Origin: Candidatus Altimarinota bacterium
Lineage (GTDB): Bacteria; Patescibacteriota; Gracilibacteria; BD1-5; UBA2023
Assembly: GCA_023230505.1 (NCBI GenBank)
Contig: JALNXF010000003.1
Location: 60,014 to 124,013 of the forward strand
Length of the DNA: 64,000 nt
Reading direction: 5' to 3'
Positions 23,905 to 34,159 of the stretch are shown in pieces; position 1 is the first letter of the stretch; each line of letters begins with the position of its first letter. A program made the position numbers and the translations under genes. The notes below the pieces were generated by a model, which made no database searches, was not told the origin of the DNA, and saw only the letters and a program-made list of their open reading frames with translations.

Positions 23905-23930
23905 CAAAAGCCCCTCCGGAGAGGGGACTT
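23905..23930 (-). terminator. GC-rich terminator of the imported gene
   Basis: On the minus strand, the stem cccctc/gagggg with loop tccg is followed by CTTTTGC. It lies 20 bases beyond the TGA stop of the 23948-24202 gene, between it and the sufB stop. Its GC-richness contrasts with native terminators. Confidence 0.6.
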
Positions 23931-23947
23931 AAGGCAGAGAGAGAAAA

Positions 23948-24202
23948 TCATGAGGCTGGAGGAGTTTCTGGCGCCGGAACGACAGGTGGATTGAATGAAT
24001 ATTCTTCTACATTTCCGTACTTGTCGAACTTAACGTAGACCGTTGCTACCTCCATTTTATTGATTGGGACATGACCGAGTCTTTTTACAATACATTGCTT
24101 AAATTCTTGCGTTCTGTGATTGTTTTCCACACTCATCCCGTATAAATATCCCAGGAATAAAAGTACGACCGTTACAAAAATTGCAGCAATAATTGATTCC
24201 AT
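23948..24202 (-). CDS. small membrane protein, apparently a standard-code import
   Basis: This 84-aa protein has one N-terminal transmembrane helix (about residues 3-22, IIAAIFVTVVLLFLGYL) and a short soluble part with a Pro-rich tail. A strong Shine-Dalgarno site (AGGGAGA, 5-7 bases before ATG) is present. The native genes around it lack such sites. It uses GGN glycines and GC-richer codons, and it contains no TGA-Gly. It ends at TGA: reading that as Gly would add about 37 residues antisense to sufB and through its own terminator. So TGA probably stops here as in the standard code. The gene interrupts the suf operon. Family unknown. Confidence 0.7.
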   Translation of the reverse strand: MESIIAAIFVTVVLLFLGYLYGMSVENNHRTQEFKQCIVKRLGHVPINKMEVATVYVKFDKYGNVEEYSFNPPVVPAPETPPAS

Positions 24203-24299
24203 AATGTTTCTCCCTATGTATGTGTTTTTACCACAAAATTGAATAACGGAATAGTTTATTTGAATAAAAACTAATTACTTTATATATAAAAAACATATT

Positions 24300-24908
24300 A
24301 TGTCAAATAAAAATTTTATTTTTAATACAAATTCTAGTTTTTCTGAAGTTATTAATTCAGGAGAATTGAGGGAATTTTTGATTTTAATTGATAAATCCTG
24401 AGAATATATCATGGATTTTTCGCAGATTTTGGGGAATTCTTCGGTAAGAATTGTTGTTTTGATAATGTGTGATAATTCAAAAATTAAGTTAAATATTAAA
24501 AATTATATAAATTGAGTTAATGAAATAAATAAAACAAATATTCTTAATTTTGCAAAAAACGGCGAAGTGGATATAATGAGTGAGTTAGAGATTGATGACA
24601 AATGAGCTGGAAGTAAATGAGAACTCCACATTGAAAATATATTCCTCGGAGAAAATGTGAAAATATCGGGAGTTCCAAGATTGAATATAAAACTTGATAA
24701 AACGCGAGCTAATCATAGCCTAAAAGCCCTAAAAATAAAAGATGAGGATTTATTTTATTTAAGCTCTAGATGACTCTCAGAAGATAGCTCAAAATTTATC
24801 TTACTTAAATGAAAAATTCAAGCATTACTAGACTTATTTGAAAATAAAGATAAAGAAATGGAAAGTGAGATTATGGAGAAATTTGAAGGGTTTATTAAAA
24901 ATAATTAA
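24300..24908 (+). CDS. sufD: short SufD-like protein
   Basis: This 202-aa protein, about half the length of usual SufD. It keeps a reduced beta core and the C-terminal helical segment SSRGLSEDSSKFILLKGKI, resembling the SufD/SufB family ending (xxSRGIxxxxAxxxLxxGF). It lies between the imported gene and sufS, so position supports the call. The N-terminal helical domain and half of the core are missing. It could be a minimal SufD or a degenerate one. No conserved His that would pair with SufB Cys can be pinned down by eye. Confidence 0.75.
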
Positions 24909-24917
24909 TTATTTTTT

Positions 24918-26150
24918 ATGAAAAATTACAAATTAGATTTTCCGATATTTGAGAATAATCCGGGGCTTGTGTATCTGGATAATGCAGCGAGCGCTCAAAA
25001 ACCGGGTTATGTAATTGATGGAATAAAACATTTTTTAGAGCATGATTATGCAAATATTCATCGTGGAGCCTATAATTTATCAGAGAAATCAGAGGAGCTT
25101 TATGAGAACTCTAAAAAGAAAGTTGCGGAATTTATAAAAGCTTCTAGTTGGCAAGAAATCAATTATACTTATAATTCGACTTACGCTTTTAATTTACTTA
25201 CTTCGAGTTTTAAAAAATCAGGTATTCTTAAAAAATGAGATAAAGTTTTACTCTCAATAGTTGAACATCACGCCAATATTGTGCCTTGGCTAATTCTTAA
25301 AGAAGAAATAGGAATTGAGGTAGATTTTGTAAATGTTGATAAAGATTATAATTTGGATTTAGATGATTTAAAAAATAAATTAGATAGTAGTGTAAAAGTA
25401 GTTAGTTTGACCTATGTTTCAAATGTAACTGGGGTTATTTTTGATTTGGAAAGAGTTGCCCTCACCCTAACCCTCTCCCAGAGGGAGAGGGGATTAAATG
25501 AGAAGCCTATTTTCATCTTAGATGCGAGTCAGGCGGTGCCTCATTTTAGGGTGGATATTGAGAAAATTAATTGTGATTTTATGATTTTTACAGCTCATAA
25601 GGTTATGGCAGATACTGGACTTGGTGTGCTTTATTGAAAAAAAGAATTATTAAAAAAACTTACTCCAGCTTGGTGAGGAGGTTGATCTATAAATTGGGTT
25701 CGTAAAGAAGAATTTTCACCTAGCTGACTTCCATTTCGTTTTGAACCTGGAACTCCAAATATTACCTGAGCAGTAAGCTTACTTAAAGCTTTGGAATATA
25801 TCGAACAAATCTGAGGATATGAAGAAATAGAGAAAAAAGAAAAAGAATTGGTGAAATATTTCCTTGAAAAATTAGAAAAATTTAAATGAAAAATAGAACT
25901 TATTTGAAGTTATAAATTAGATAATAGAATTTGAGTTTTTACATTTCATATTGCTTGAATGAACTCGAGTGATATTGCGGATATAATGGCTGAAAATAAA
26001 ATCTGTGTGAGAGCCGGACATCATTGCACAGAGCCACTTATGGATAATTGTTGAGTAAAAACTACATTTAGAGTTAGTTTATATTTTTATAATGATTTAG
26101 AGGATATTGATAAGTTTTTTGATGTACTAGAGAAAAAGATTTTGATTTAA
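24918..26150 (+). CDS. sufS: cysteine desulfurase SufS, with in-frame REP insert
   Basis: In this 410-aa class V aminotransferase fold, LVYLDNAASAQKP is at the N-terminus, the PLP lysine is Lys228 in FTAHKVMADTGLGVLYG, and the active-site Cys370 is in RAGHHCTEPLM, matching SufS. It takes sulfur from cysteine for Fe-S assembly. Residues 181-192 (ALTLTLSQRERG) are encoded by a REP-type repeat inserted in frame between TGVIFDLE and IFILDASQAV, a loop before the PLP-binding Asp. No SufE or SufU lies in the window. It is 9 bases downstream of sufD. Confidence 0.96.
25459..25492. repeat. REP-type palindromic repeat inside sufS
   Basis: Sequence of the widespread family ccctcaccctaaccctctccc + agagggagagg, with the palindromic ctctcccagagggagag core. 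It is GC-rich compared with the AT-rich gene around it. Its length preserves the reading frame. Confidence 0.85.
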
Positions 26151-26197
26151 AGAAAATCGTATATACTTGAAATAGTTTATTTTCTAATTTAAAATTT

Positions 26198-26557
26198 ATG
26201 TTTAATAAAGATGAAGAATTTCTAAGTCAGGAAGATAAAATAGATAGAATATATTCAATATTAAGAAAACAATATAGAATGAATTTAATTTCTTCTATTT
26301 TTAAGTGGATTTTCCGTCTTGCTATAATTTATTTTCTTTTTGTTGGATATTGAATTTTTGTACAAAATAAAAATCCAGAACTTAAAAATAAAATTACAAG
26401 TTCATTTAGTTCTACAATTGTTTCAATTGTTAATCCAATTATTAATGAAGTTCTTAAGGAAAATATCTGAAAAATGAATCCAAATGTATGAGGAGGCGCA
26501 TGAACAAATATCACTCCTGAACAAATTGATAGTATTCTAAAAACACTTAAAAAATAA
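26198..26557 (+). CDS. small membrane protein, unknown
   Basis: This 119-aa protein has a charged N-terminal helix (residues 1-28), one transmembrane helix (about 34-53, IFRLAIIYFLFVGYGIF), then an Asn/Ile-rich segment with a Gly-rich turn (NVGGGAGTN). No family recognised. It is 47 bases after sufS and 1 base before the VTT-type gene, so it may be part of an operon with it. Confidence 0.72.
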
Positions 26558-26558
26558 A

Positions 26559-27245
26559 ATGAAAAAACATAGCTTTTTAAAGGAACATTTATTTCAAATT
26601 TTAACTGCATTTTTTTGGTTACTAATTTTATTAGTATATTTTTATTTTAAGATTTCTCATAATTTATCAAACAAAGACATTGCTATAAATATTTATTTTA
26701 GTTTAAAAAAAGATATAATTTTTTGATGAATTTTATATATTTTAGTTTATTTACTTAGGACTATTATATTTATTCCTGCTTCATTTCTTGTAGTTTTATC
26801 ACCTTCGTTATTTTGATTTATTCCTGCATTTTTATATACAATGATTTGAGAAAATTTATCTGCAGTTTTTGGTTATTTTTTATGAAAATTTTTATGAAAA
26901 TCAATTATGTCCTGGACTATAGTTTCTAAATTAGAACCAATGAAGGTTAAACTAAAGAAAAATCCATTTAATTCTATTTTTATATCAAGATTATTATTTT
27001 TGCCATTTGATGCTGTTAATTACCTATCTTGATTTTTACATATTAATTTTAAATCATATTTTTGGGCTACATTTCTTGGTACAATTCCAGGAATATTAAT
27101 ATTACTTTTTGCCTGAAATTGAATAAAAAATATTGATAAATTTAATTTAGCTCATGTAAAAATTGATTTTAAATATTTAGTTTTATCTTGAGTTTTAATT
27201 TTATTTTCAATTATAGTTTCATTTATTTTAAATAAGAGGAAATAA
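26559..27245 (+). CDS. TVP38/TMEM64 (VTT, DedA-like) membrane protein
   Basis: A 228-aa polytopic protein. The VTT-domain pattern is visible in the middle: P(A/S)SFLVVLSPSLFGFIPAF, MIGENLSAVFGYFLGKFLGK and ISRLLFLPFDAVNYLSGF, then ATFLGTIPG. These re-entrant-loop motifs are typical of TVP38/TMEM64 and DedA families, thought to flip or move lipids across the membrane. Its exact substrate is unknown. Confidence 0.85.
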
Positions 27246-27323
27246 AATTAAATTTTTTTCTTTACAAACTATTTAAATTTATTAAACTAACTAAAATTTT
27301 AAATTTTAATTTATTTTTATAAT

Positions 27324-28100
27324 ATGTGAAGAGGTCCAGTAATAGAGAGGAAAAGGTCACTTACAAATGCACTTAAATGAAAAGTTTTTACGATTCATGC
27401 GAAATTAATTGCGATGGCTGCTCAAAAATGATGAGATCCAGACAAGAATCCAACTCTTTTAGATGCTATTGAAAAAGCAAAAAAAGCTAATGTCCCAAAT
27501 GATAATATAGCCAGAGCTATTAAAAAATGAACTTGAGAAGATAAATCATGAGCTTTAATCCAAGAAATTTTTTATGAATGATATTGAGTAGGATGAGTTT
27601 GAATTATAGTTAAAACTTTAACTGATAATAAAAACAGAACAACATCGAGCGTTCGACATCTTTTTAATAAATATGGATGAAATTTATGAGAGACTTGAGC
27701 TGTTTCTTCTTTTTGATTTAAATTTATGTGAGTAATTTTAGTTAATTTAAACTCTAAAAAATTAGAAGATATTGAGGAAATTATAATAGAATCTGGAGCT
27801 GATGATTATCTTTTAGAAGATGAGGGACAAGTTAAAATTATTGCAGATAAGCAAAATATGTGAGCTACTTTAAAATTTTTAAAGGAATCTGGTCTTGAAA
27901 TAGCTGAATCTTCTTTAGAGTATATTCCTCAAAATTTTATTTCTATAACTCTCTTTGACAAAGCGGCTAAAATTATTAAACTGATTGAAGATTTAGAAGA
28001 AGATGAAGACGTAGAAAAAGTATGGCATAATTATGATATACCAGATGATTTGCAAATGCAAGTCATAGAAGCTATAGAAAAGTCACGTTTTAGAACCTAA
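27324..28100 (+). CDS. yebC: YebC/PmpR family translation factor
   Basis: This 258-aa protein starts [20 protein letters not shown] where the family reads AGHSKW..IK..K, and continues with [23 protein letters not shown] and [11 protein letters not shown] (the YebC signature). YEGYGVGG, FNKYGGNLGETGAVSSF and IIESGADDY are also present. Four of the Gly in these motifs are TGA. Family members act as regulators or ease translation of proline stretches. The start MGRG follows an AT-rich leader without Shine-Dalgarno. Confidence 0.94.
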
Positions 28101-28127
28101 AATATTTTATTAATTTAATTTTTTATT

Positions 28128-28511
28128 ATGACAACTGAAGAAAATAAAAATCAATTATTTCTTGATTTAGCTCAAAATCATCCACTTACTGATTTTGATG
28201 AAGTTAATTTTATTGACTTATTAGAACATTCTTTATCTCTAAATGTTTTTGAAAAAAAGAGAGTTATAGATTCAATTCCAAATCTTAGTCAATTTCAAAT
28301 TGATGAACTTGAAAAGGTTTTTGTTGACGAAAGAGAAGAATTTAAAAAATTACTAGCAACTGAAGCAGAAGCCATAAAAGAACTTGTTGTAAAACAAAAA
28401 GAATGATGGGAACAATTAAGAGATATGTATATTCAAGAAAATCTTAAAAAATCTTCAGAATGACAGGATCAAGCCAAAATTGATGATCTAAAATCAAGTC
28501 TTTGATTATAA
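28128..28511 (+). CDS. small helical protein, unknown
   Basis: This 127-aa charged, predicted all-helical protein contains FIDLLEHSL and KKRVIDSIPNLSQFQIDEL. A C-terminal coiled-coil-like stretch (KKLLATEAEAIKELVVKQKE) follows. There is no signal peptide and no recognised motif. It lies 27 bases after yebC. The reading frame needs two TGA-Gly to reach TAA at 28509. Confidence 0.75.
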
Positions 28512-28556
28512 AAAATTAAATAAATTCATAAATTAATATTTTTTAACTTCAAAATC

Positions 28557-29573
28557 ATGAAAAATTTAAAAATTATAGCAGTTATATTTTCATTATTTGC
28601 TCTAACTTGAATAACTTACGCGACTGAACTTGACGATATAAAAAGTTCTTTTAGTAATATCCAGACTTTAATTAAAAATTATGAAAATAATTTAAAAAAT
28701 TTACAGGCAGAAAATGAAGCTTTAAAGAAAACTATTTCTGATTTGGAAGCTAAAATTAATTCTTTTGCTAGCCCTCACCCCAACCCTCTCCCAAAGGGAG
28801 AGGGGGTAATATCTACTCAAACTTGAACAACTCAAAAAGTATCTACGGTTGAAAAATATAATCAAATTATAGATAAAATTAATAATTTATCAGGTGATAT
28901 TTTTTCAAAAAATAATTTAAGTACAAGTTCTACAATTTGATTATTTGAATTTATTGAGCCAAATGTATTTTTTATATCAATTGATGATGGATTAAATCCT
29001 GCCTGAGTTACAGCATTTAAGACAAAAATTCTGTATAGTTATGATAAAGATTTAAATTTAACTGTTATTTGAATCTTCTCTCTCGACTATAAATCCCAAT
29101 ACTACATTACAAAATTCTGAAAAAATCCATACGCAAGAACTACAAGAATTAGAGTAAAAAATCCTAGCTATACTTGAAAATTATTACCAGAATATCAATC
29201 AAATATTTCTTTAAATACTACCTCAACTCAGGCTTCAGTTGTTTCCAATGCAACTTCGGTAGTAAATCAAAATGTAACTTTTGAAATGGTAAAAAACGCT
29301 TATATTAACAACAAAATTCTTGATATGTTAAAATTATCTGAGGTTTATATAAAAACTGATCCGAATAATATTGATGTACTTAGAATGAGATATAGAGGTT
29401 TTCATATGCTAGGAAAATATAGTGATGCACTATCTGAAATTCAAAAAATAGAAGAAATCCAATGATCAAATATGACAAAAGTTGTAGCTTGTGATGGTAG
29501 TATTATTGCAAAATTAGCGAAAAATGATAGTCTAGCTAAGACTTATTCAGATATTTGTAAAGTAGCTCAATAA
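28557..29573 (+). CDS. exported protein with coiled coil and TPR-like end; contains REP insert
   Basis: This 338-aa protein has a signal peptide (about 1-22), a coiled-coil segment (about 28-70, IQTLIKNYENNLKNLQAEN), and a middle domain of strands. At the C-terminus is a helical repeat region (VYIKTDPNNIDVLRMRYRGFHMLGKYSDALSEI) like a tetratricopeptide unit. Right after the coiled coil, residues 72-83 (SPHPNPLPKGEG) are encoded by a REP-type repeat placed in frame. It converges on the pilin gene, its TAA being directly adjacent to that gene's stop. Confidence 0.78.
28772..28806. repeat. REP-type palindromic repeat inside the 28557 gene
   Basis: The sequence ccctcaccccaaccctctcccaaagggagaggggg, of the same family as the sufS copy. 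Its translated form PHPNPLPKGEG is a known sign of this element when it falls in coding DNA. Confidence 0.85.
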
Positions 29574-31376
29574 TTAATTTCACCCGTCAAATACACAACG
29601 AATTCATTTATCATTAATATCTATATTAGATCAAGTCCAATTAAATAAATCAAGATTAAATATTGCGCGAGCTGCAGTAAAGTCTTGATAACGACTTGCT
29701 GTCCATATATTTACTGATCCAGTTCAGGCATATGCATTATTCCATCATTGTGCTCAATCTAAATCATTGATATGTCATACTTCATAATCTGTTGGAATTC
29801 TCCATCCAGTTCCATAAGTCTGTTCACAAAATGAAGTTCAAGAATTATATGATTGATTAGAAATATATTGAATAAATAAAGTTGAAGTTTTAGTTACATT
29901 ATTTGGTATAAATTGTTCAACTCAAGAATATATTTGAGATCAATTATATGCAACTGCTCATGTATCGGTATTTCCAGCATAAACTAATTTTGGATCTAAA
30001 ATTATGGTATTTAAAGTTGTATCGGTATCATTACAAGCTCAAGTATATGACACATTTAAGAGTTGACAATAATTAAATCCTGGAGTATTAACAGGACTTA
30101 CAAATAAATTATTTGTCTGGTCCTTATTAAAGTTAATTTCTGCTCAAGAATTTGTGATATAAACTCAAGTGTTTGTAGTTCATTCAATAATATTTTCTAC
30201 ATAAGTAGTTGTTTTACTTGGAGATAACACTGTTCAAGTTGATGTTTCCCACCATTTTTTTGTAGTATTCCATGTTATATTTATCGTATCTATTTTACCA
30301 TAAATATCAGTTGCTCTATTAACATAAGCATCATTTCAATTTGTATATACTATTGGAGTTGGAGTAACAGTTAGACTTCTAGGAGTATTAATATAACAAT
30401 CTCATCAAATCGGAGAAATATTAGTAGTTCCAGTTCAAATCGTAGAAATTGTAGTCCCCGCAATAGTTGCAACAGTAGTATTTGAGCTCACATAACTAGT
30501 AGGAGGTGTATTACAATTATCTGTAATTGCAACTGGAGTTCCGAGTTCTACTCAAGTAAATGATAAGAAGAAAGTAGTATCAAAATTACAAGTAATATTT
30601 TCTAGAGCAGAGCTACTGTTTAATATTTGATATTCTCAAACTCACATACTTTTTCAGGCTTCATATATTTCATTACAATCTCTGTAATCACTATTTGTTC
30701 CAAGAATTACGCCTGGCTCAGTTATTATTCAAGTAAATCATACTGTCATTCAATCTTTTACTGGCAATAAAGTAGTGAAATCATAAGGTAGATTATAACT
30801 TCATCAATTTAATACAAAATATTGTCTATTAATAGTTCAAACTGATGATGCTGTAATTATATTATCATGAATTTCCACACTTCAAGTATATTCTCAGGCT
30901 AAAATTAATGAAGGAAAAAGACTTTTAGCTATTGGTTTATAATCACCGTCAACAAGGGAAGTTTGTTTTTTCTTTTCAGTGGATTCAAGAGTTAATCATA
31001 TTTGAAAGCTTTGTTTATTTCTTGAAATAGAATACGAATAAGCCTTGTCTACTTTTGGATCTTTAGGTACAGAGTTAATATCACTCACACTTATTTCATT
31101 ATCAATAATTCATTGGTATACTTGAATATTTTCAGATCATGAATTTATAATATTGAAATATTGGGATGGCATTGGATATGATCAATTTTTTTGTTTGCTA
31201 GATTTTAATCATGTTATTAGTCTTCAAATATCCGATTTTCTTTGAGTATTTCTAGAACCAACAAGATTATCGGTTAGGGATATAAATGAAATTGTTAAAA
31301 GTATTGTTAAAATTACAATAACTACAACTATTTCCACAAGAGTAAAACCTGAGTTATTTTTTATTAATTTTTTCAT
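29574..31376 (-). CDS. type IV pilin-like protein with a C-terminal lectin-like/Lcl domain
   Basis: This 600-aa protein has a class III type IV pilin leader and first helix: NNSGFTLVEIVVVIVILTIL with the conserved Glu at position +5. The stalk is followed by Gly/Thr/Asn-rich beta domains (possibly Ig-like). The last 80 residues contain GTGWRIPTDYEVGHI, IWTASRYQDF and IRCVFDG. These match the DUF1566/Lcl C-terminal domain found in bacterial adhesins. It is probably a pilus-tip or minor pilin displayed on the surface after cleavage by the prepilin peptidase at 20719. The C-terminal match is good but rests on short motifs. Confidence 0.84.
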
Positions 31377-31490
31377 TATATTAGGCTAATAAATAATAAT
31401 TAGGTTTAGTTTATATTAATTTTTAGAGTAGTCAAATTTTTTTGTTTGCAAGATTTTTTGTATTATATATAATAAAATTAATATTTTTTT

Positions 31491-31569
31491 GTCATTCACG
31501 CGAAGGCGTGAATCTACAATATATTATTAAAAAAATACAAAGAAGATTCCATTCTGCAAGGGAATGACA
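31491..31569. repeat. pair of REP sequences in inverted orientation
   Basis: The left unit is gtcattcacgcgaaggcgtgaatct and the right unit agattccattctgcaagggaatgac. They share the gtcattc...gaatct ends with an AT-rich centre of about 36 bases, so the whole is a potential long hairpin just before the AGOG gene. It belongs to the common gtcattcccgcg REP family. Confidence 0.75.
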
Positions 31570-31591
31570 ATATTTTCTAAAAAAAATAGAA

Positions 31592-32275
31592 ATGAAAAAT
31601 AAATTAATTGAAATTTTGGGTAAGTATACATTAGAAGATATTATTGAATTAGAACAAAATGATAGACAATTTATTGCGATAAAAAATTTATGAAATAAAA
31701 AATATTTTCTATCTTTAATTATAACAAATGCACTATTATCTTATCAATTAAGCTCGAGCGGGGAAGAGTATTGGGAGGAATTTTGTCAATTTGCATCAGA
31801 ATATAATTTTTGAATTTGATTTAAATTAGAGGTCTTAAAAGAATTTTTTGAGGTTTTTTTAATGCAGTCAAAATGAAATAAGAGACTCGCTAATATGAAA
31901 AAAATTAGAATCAATAAAATACTCAAATTTATCGATAAATTTCAGGATAATGAGGCTTTTTATTATGAAAATATGACAGTTTTTTTAGAGGATTTATCAA
32001 TTACCATGAGTCAGAAAAAAACTGCAAAAACCTTGGTTTTTGCAGTGAAAATGTTTAGTTATGGAGCGAGAGTTTATTTTGATAAATTTATTCAGGTTCC
32101 ATACGAGGTTGCTATGCCACTCGATTCAAGAATCTTAAAAATCACAAAAATTTATAATAATTTTAATTTAACCCCACTTGATTTCTGGTATCAGATTTCG
32201 CAAGAAGTTAATATACCATGTATTCATCTTGATGCACTTTTATGGACAAAATGTGATGATTTTATATGTTTTTAG
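31592..32275 (+). CDS. archaeal-type 8-oxoguanine DNA glycosylase/lyase (AGOG)
   Basis: This 227-aa protein contains LLSYQLSSSGEEYWEEF, typical of the archaeal GO glycosylase family, and KTLVFAVKMFSYGARV and VPYEVAMPLDSRILKIT, including the conserved Lys and Asp that catalyse base excision in AGOG. It would remove 8-oxoguanine from DNA. Its stop overlaps the stop of the minus-strand membrane protein at 32272. Known AGOG proteins are mostly archaeal, which makes it notable here. The ATG follows an AT-rich leader with a REP pair. Confidence 0.86.
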
Positions 32276-32778
32276 ACTCTAATTTTTGTGATTTTTTCTC
32301 AGTATTTAATACATTTTTCAGTTATACATTTTCCTGTAATTCAAGCCAGAAGTGGCAATATAGATAATAGAGCAATCCAAAATCCAACATTTATAGGAGA
32401 TTTTTCTGAACTTTTTGTAATTTCTTCAAAATTAGTTGAAGTCTTATTTACTCATGTCTCAGTCTGAGCAACTTTCATATTTATATTATTTCATACAAAT
32501 ATAAGAACTATTCAAAATATAATTTGTAATATTTTAACTACTTTTCTTTTAGCAAAACAAATTCAAGTCAATCACATTAAAACTGGGATTATTCAAAATA
32601 TAAATAATACATATTTAACATATAATTCATTAGCTTGTAAGCTGGCTGGTAGATTAATTGTGTAGTCATTAAAATATAATCAAAGTAATAATAAAATTAT
32701 TAATCAATATATAATTCTTCAATATAAAATAGTCTTATCACTCGGTCTTTTTCTAAAAAATTCTATTAATTTAAACAT
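32272..32778 (-). CDS. membrane protein with about four TM helices, unknown
   Basis: This 168-aa protein has predicted helices at about residues 22-38, 58-77, 82-97 and 134-150. The N-terminal stretch MFKLIEFFRKRPSDK is basic and cytoplasmic. The Cys-rich tail KCITEKCIKYG is unusual. Six or more TGA-coded glycines lie in the helices. No family recognised. Its end overlaps the AGOG gene end by 4 bases. Confidence 0.72.
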
Positions 32779-32904
32779 AAAATTAAAATTTAACTTATAA
32801 AATAATAGAGAATTTATATCTAAAACTCAATAAAAAGCAAAAAATATTTTGAATTTAGAGAGTTTTTTATATACTTTAATTCTGTTATTTCTGTAATTTA
32901 ATTC

Positions 32905-32979
32905 TGTCATTCCCGCGCAGGCGGGAATCTATTGAACGATTTTTATTTTGTACGGAACGATTGCAATCGTTCCCTACGT
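32905..32979. repeat. two REP-type palindromes before tsaB
   Basis: The sequence gtcattcccgcgcaggcgggaatct at about 32906-32930 has the classic gtcattcccgcg REP core. It is followed by the perfect palindrome ggaacgattgcaatcgttcc at 32954-32973. Both are GC-rich in an AT-rich spacer between the 32272 gene and tsaB. Confidence 0.75.
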
Positions 32980-32996
32980 TTTTAAATAAAATTTAT

Positions 32997-33563
32997 ATGC
33001 ACATTTTTATTGATACAATTTCTCCAGATTGAATTCTTATTTTATTTGAAAATAATGATATTATTGACAGTCTAGATTTAGATATTAAGTGAAAAGAATC
33101 AAATGAGTTTTTACTTAAATTAGAGGAATTAGTTAATAGAAATAATATTAATTTTAAAGATATTTCTTGAATAGTTATTATTAATTGACCTGGTAGTTTT
33201 ACTTGAACTAGAGTGATTTCTTTAATTGTAAATACTATTAATTTTGTTCACCATACCCCATTATCTAGTATTAATTATTTTGAACTTCTTGAGTATATGG
33301 AAAATGGTTATCCTATGGCAATAAAGGCAAATAAATGAGAATATTTAATTAAAAAATCCAAAGCTTCTAATCCTGAGATTATAGCCATCCCAGAGCTTCC
33401 TAAGTGAGATTATTTTTGAATTTGAGATAATATTGATTTTGAAAAAAATGAAAGTCGAATACAATTAAAAAAAGATTATAAAAAATTCATAAAAGAATTT
33501 GAATTTAATTGAAAAAACCACAGAATTGAGCCATTTTATATAAAAAAGCCAAATATTACTTAA
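32997..33563 (+). CDS. tsaB: tRNA threonylcarbamoyladenosine biosynthesis protein TsaB
   Basis: This 188-aa protein starts with MHIFIDTISPDGILIL, the ASKHA-fold beginning. The diagnostic motif is NGPGSFTGTRV (residues 61-71), with LSSINYFELLEY following. TsaB works with TsaD and TsaE to form the t6A modification of ANN-decoding tRNAs. It is somewhat shorter than E. coli TsaB, as in many small genomes. The neighbouring PH-domain gene starts 10 bases after its stop. Confidence 0.9.
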
Positions 33564-33573
33564 TTTTATTTTT

Positions 33574-34149
33574 ATGAGCAACGCAATAAATAGTATAAAT
33601 GTTGATAATCTAAGAGCTTGAGAATCGCCAAAATTAGTCTTAAAAAGACATTGGATAGTTTTTATATATACATTTTTTTACATATTTTTTCTTGTATTTA
33701 GCACATTTGCACTATTATTTTTCTTTGAATCTATTTCTTTTATAATTCCAGGAAGTATTATTTATCTTCTTTTAGTAATGTATTTATCAATTTTTTCAAT
33801 TTTTATTTACATTAATTGGATAAATAATGAACTTGATTTATTTATTATTACAAACAAAAGAATTATTTGAATTGAACAACTTTCTTTTTTAAATAGAACA
33901 GTGTCTGAATGTAGCCTTGAGGATGTACAAGAGGTTAATGGTCTTACAAAATGACTACTTGCAAATTTGATGAATTTTGGGACTATTACAATTCATACAG
34001 CTTCTGAAAAATCAGATTTTAATATGAATATAGTACCTGAACCACTTGAAAATTCTAGAAATATTCTAAATATTATCGAGGAATGTAGAACTACAAATAA
34101 AATAGAATTTGCAAAAATGCAGAAAAATATTAACAATAGTAATAATTAA
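33574..34149 (+). CDS. bacterial PH-domain membrane protein
   Basis: This 191-aa protein has two predicted transmembrane helices (about 30-53 and 58-82), then the segment ELDLFIITNKRIIGIEQLSFLNRTVSE and VQEVNGLTKGLLANLMNFGTITIHTA, typical of bPH2/YdbT-like proteins (PF03703). Function is uncertain. It lies directly between tsaB and trxB. Confidence 0.85.
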
Positions 34150-34159
34150 TTTAAAAAAT

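Noticed and set aside
24918-26150. Interpretation of sufS, secA, ftsH and others as pseudogenes broken by stops
   Set aside because: All internal stops are TGA and correspond to Gly positions of the families. The genes are intact with table 25.
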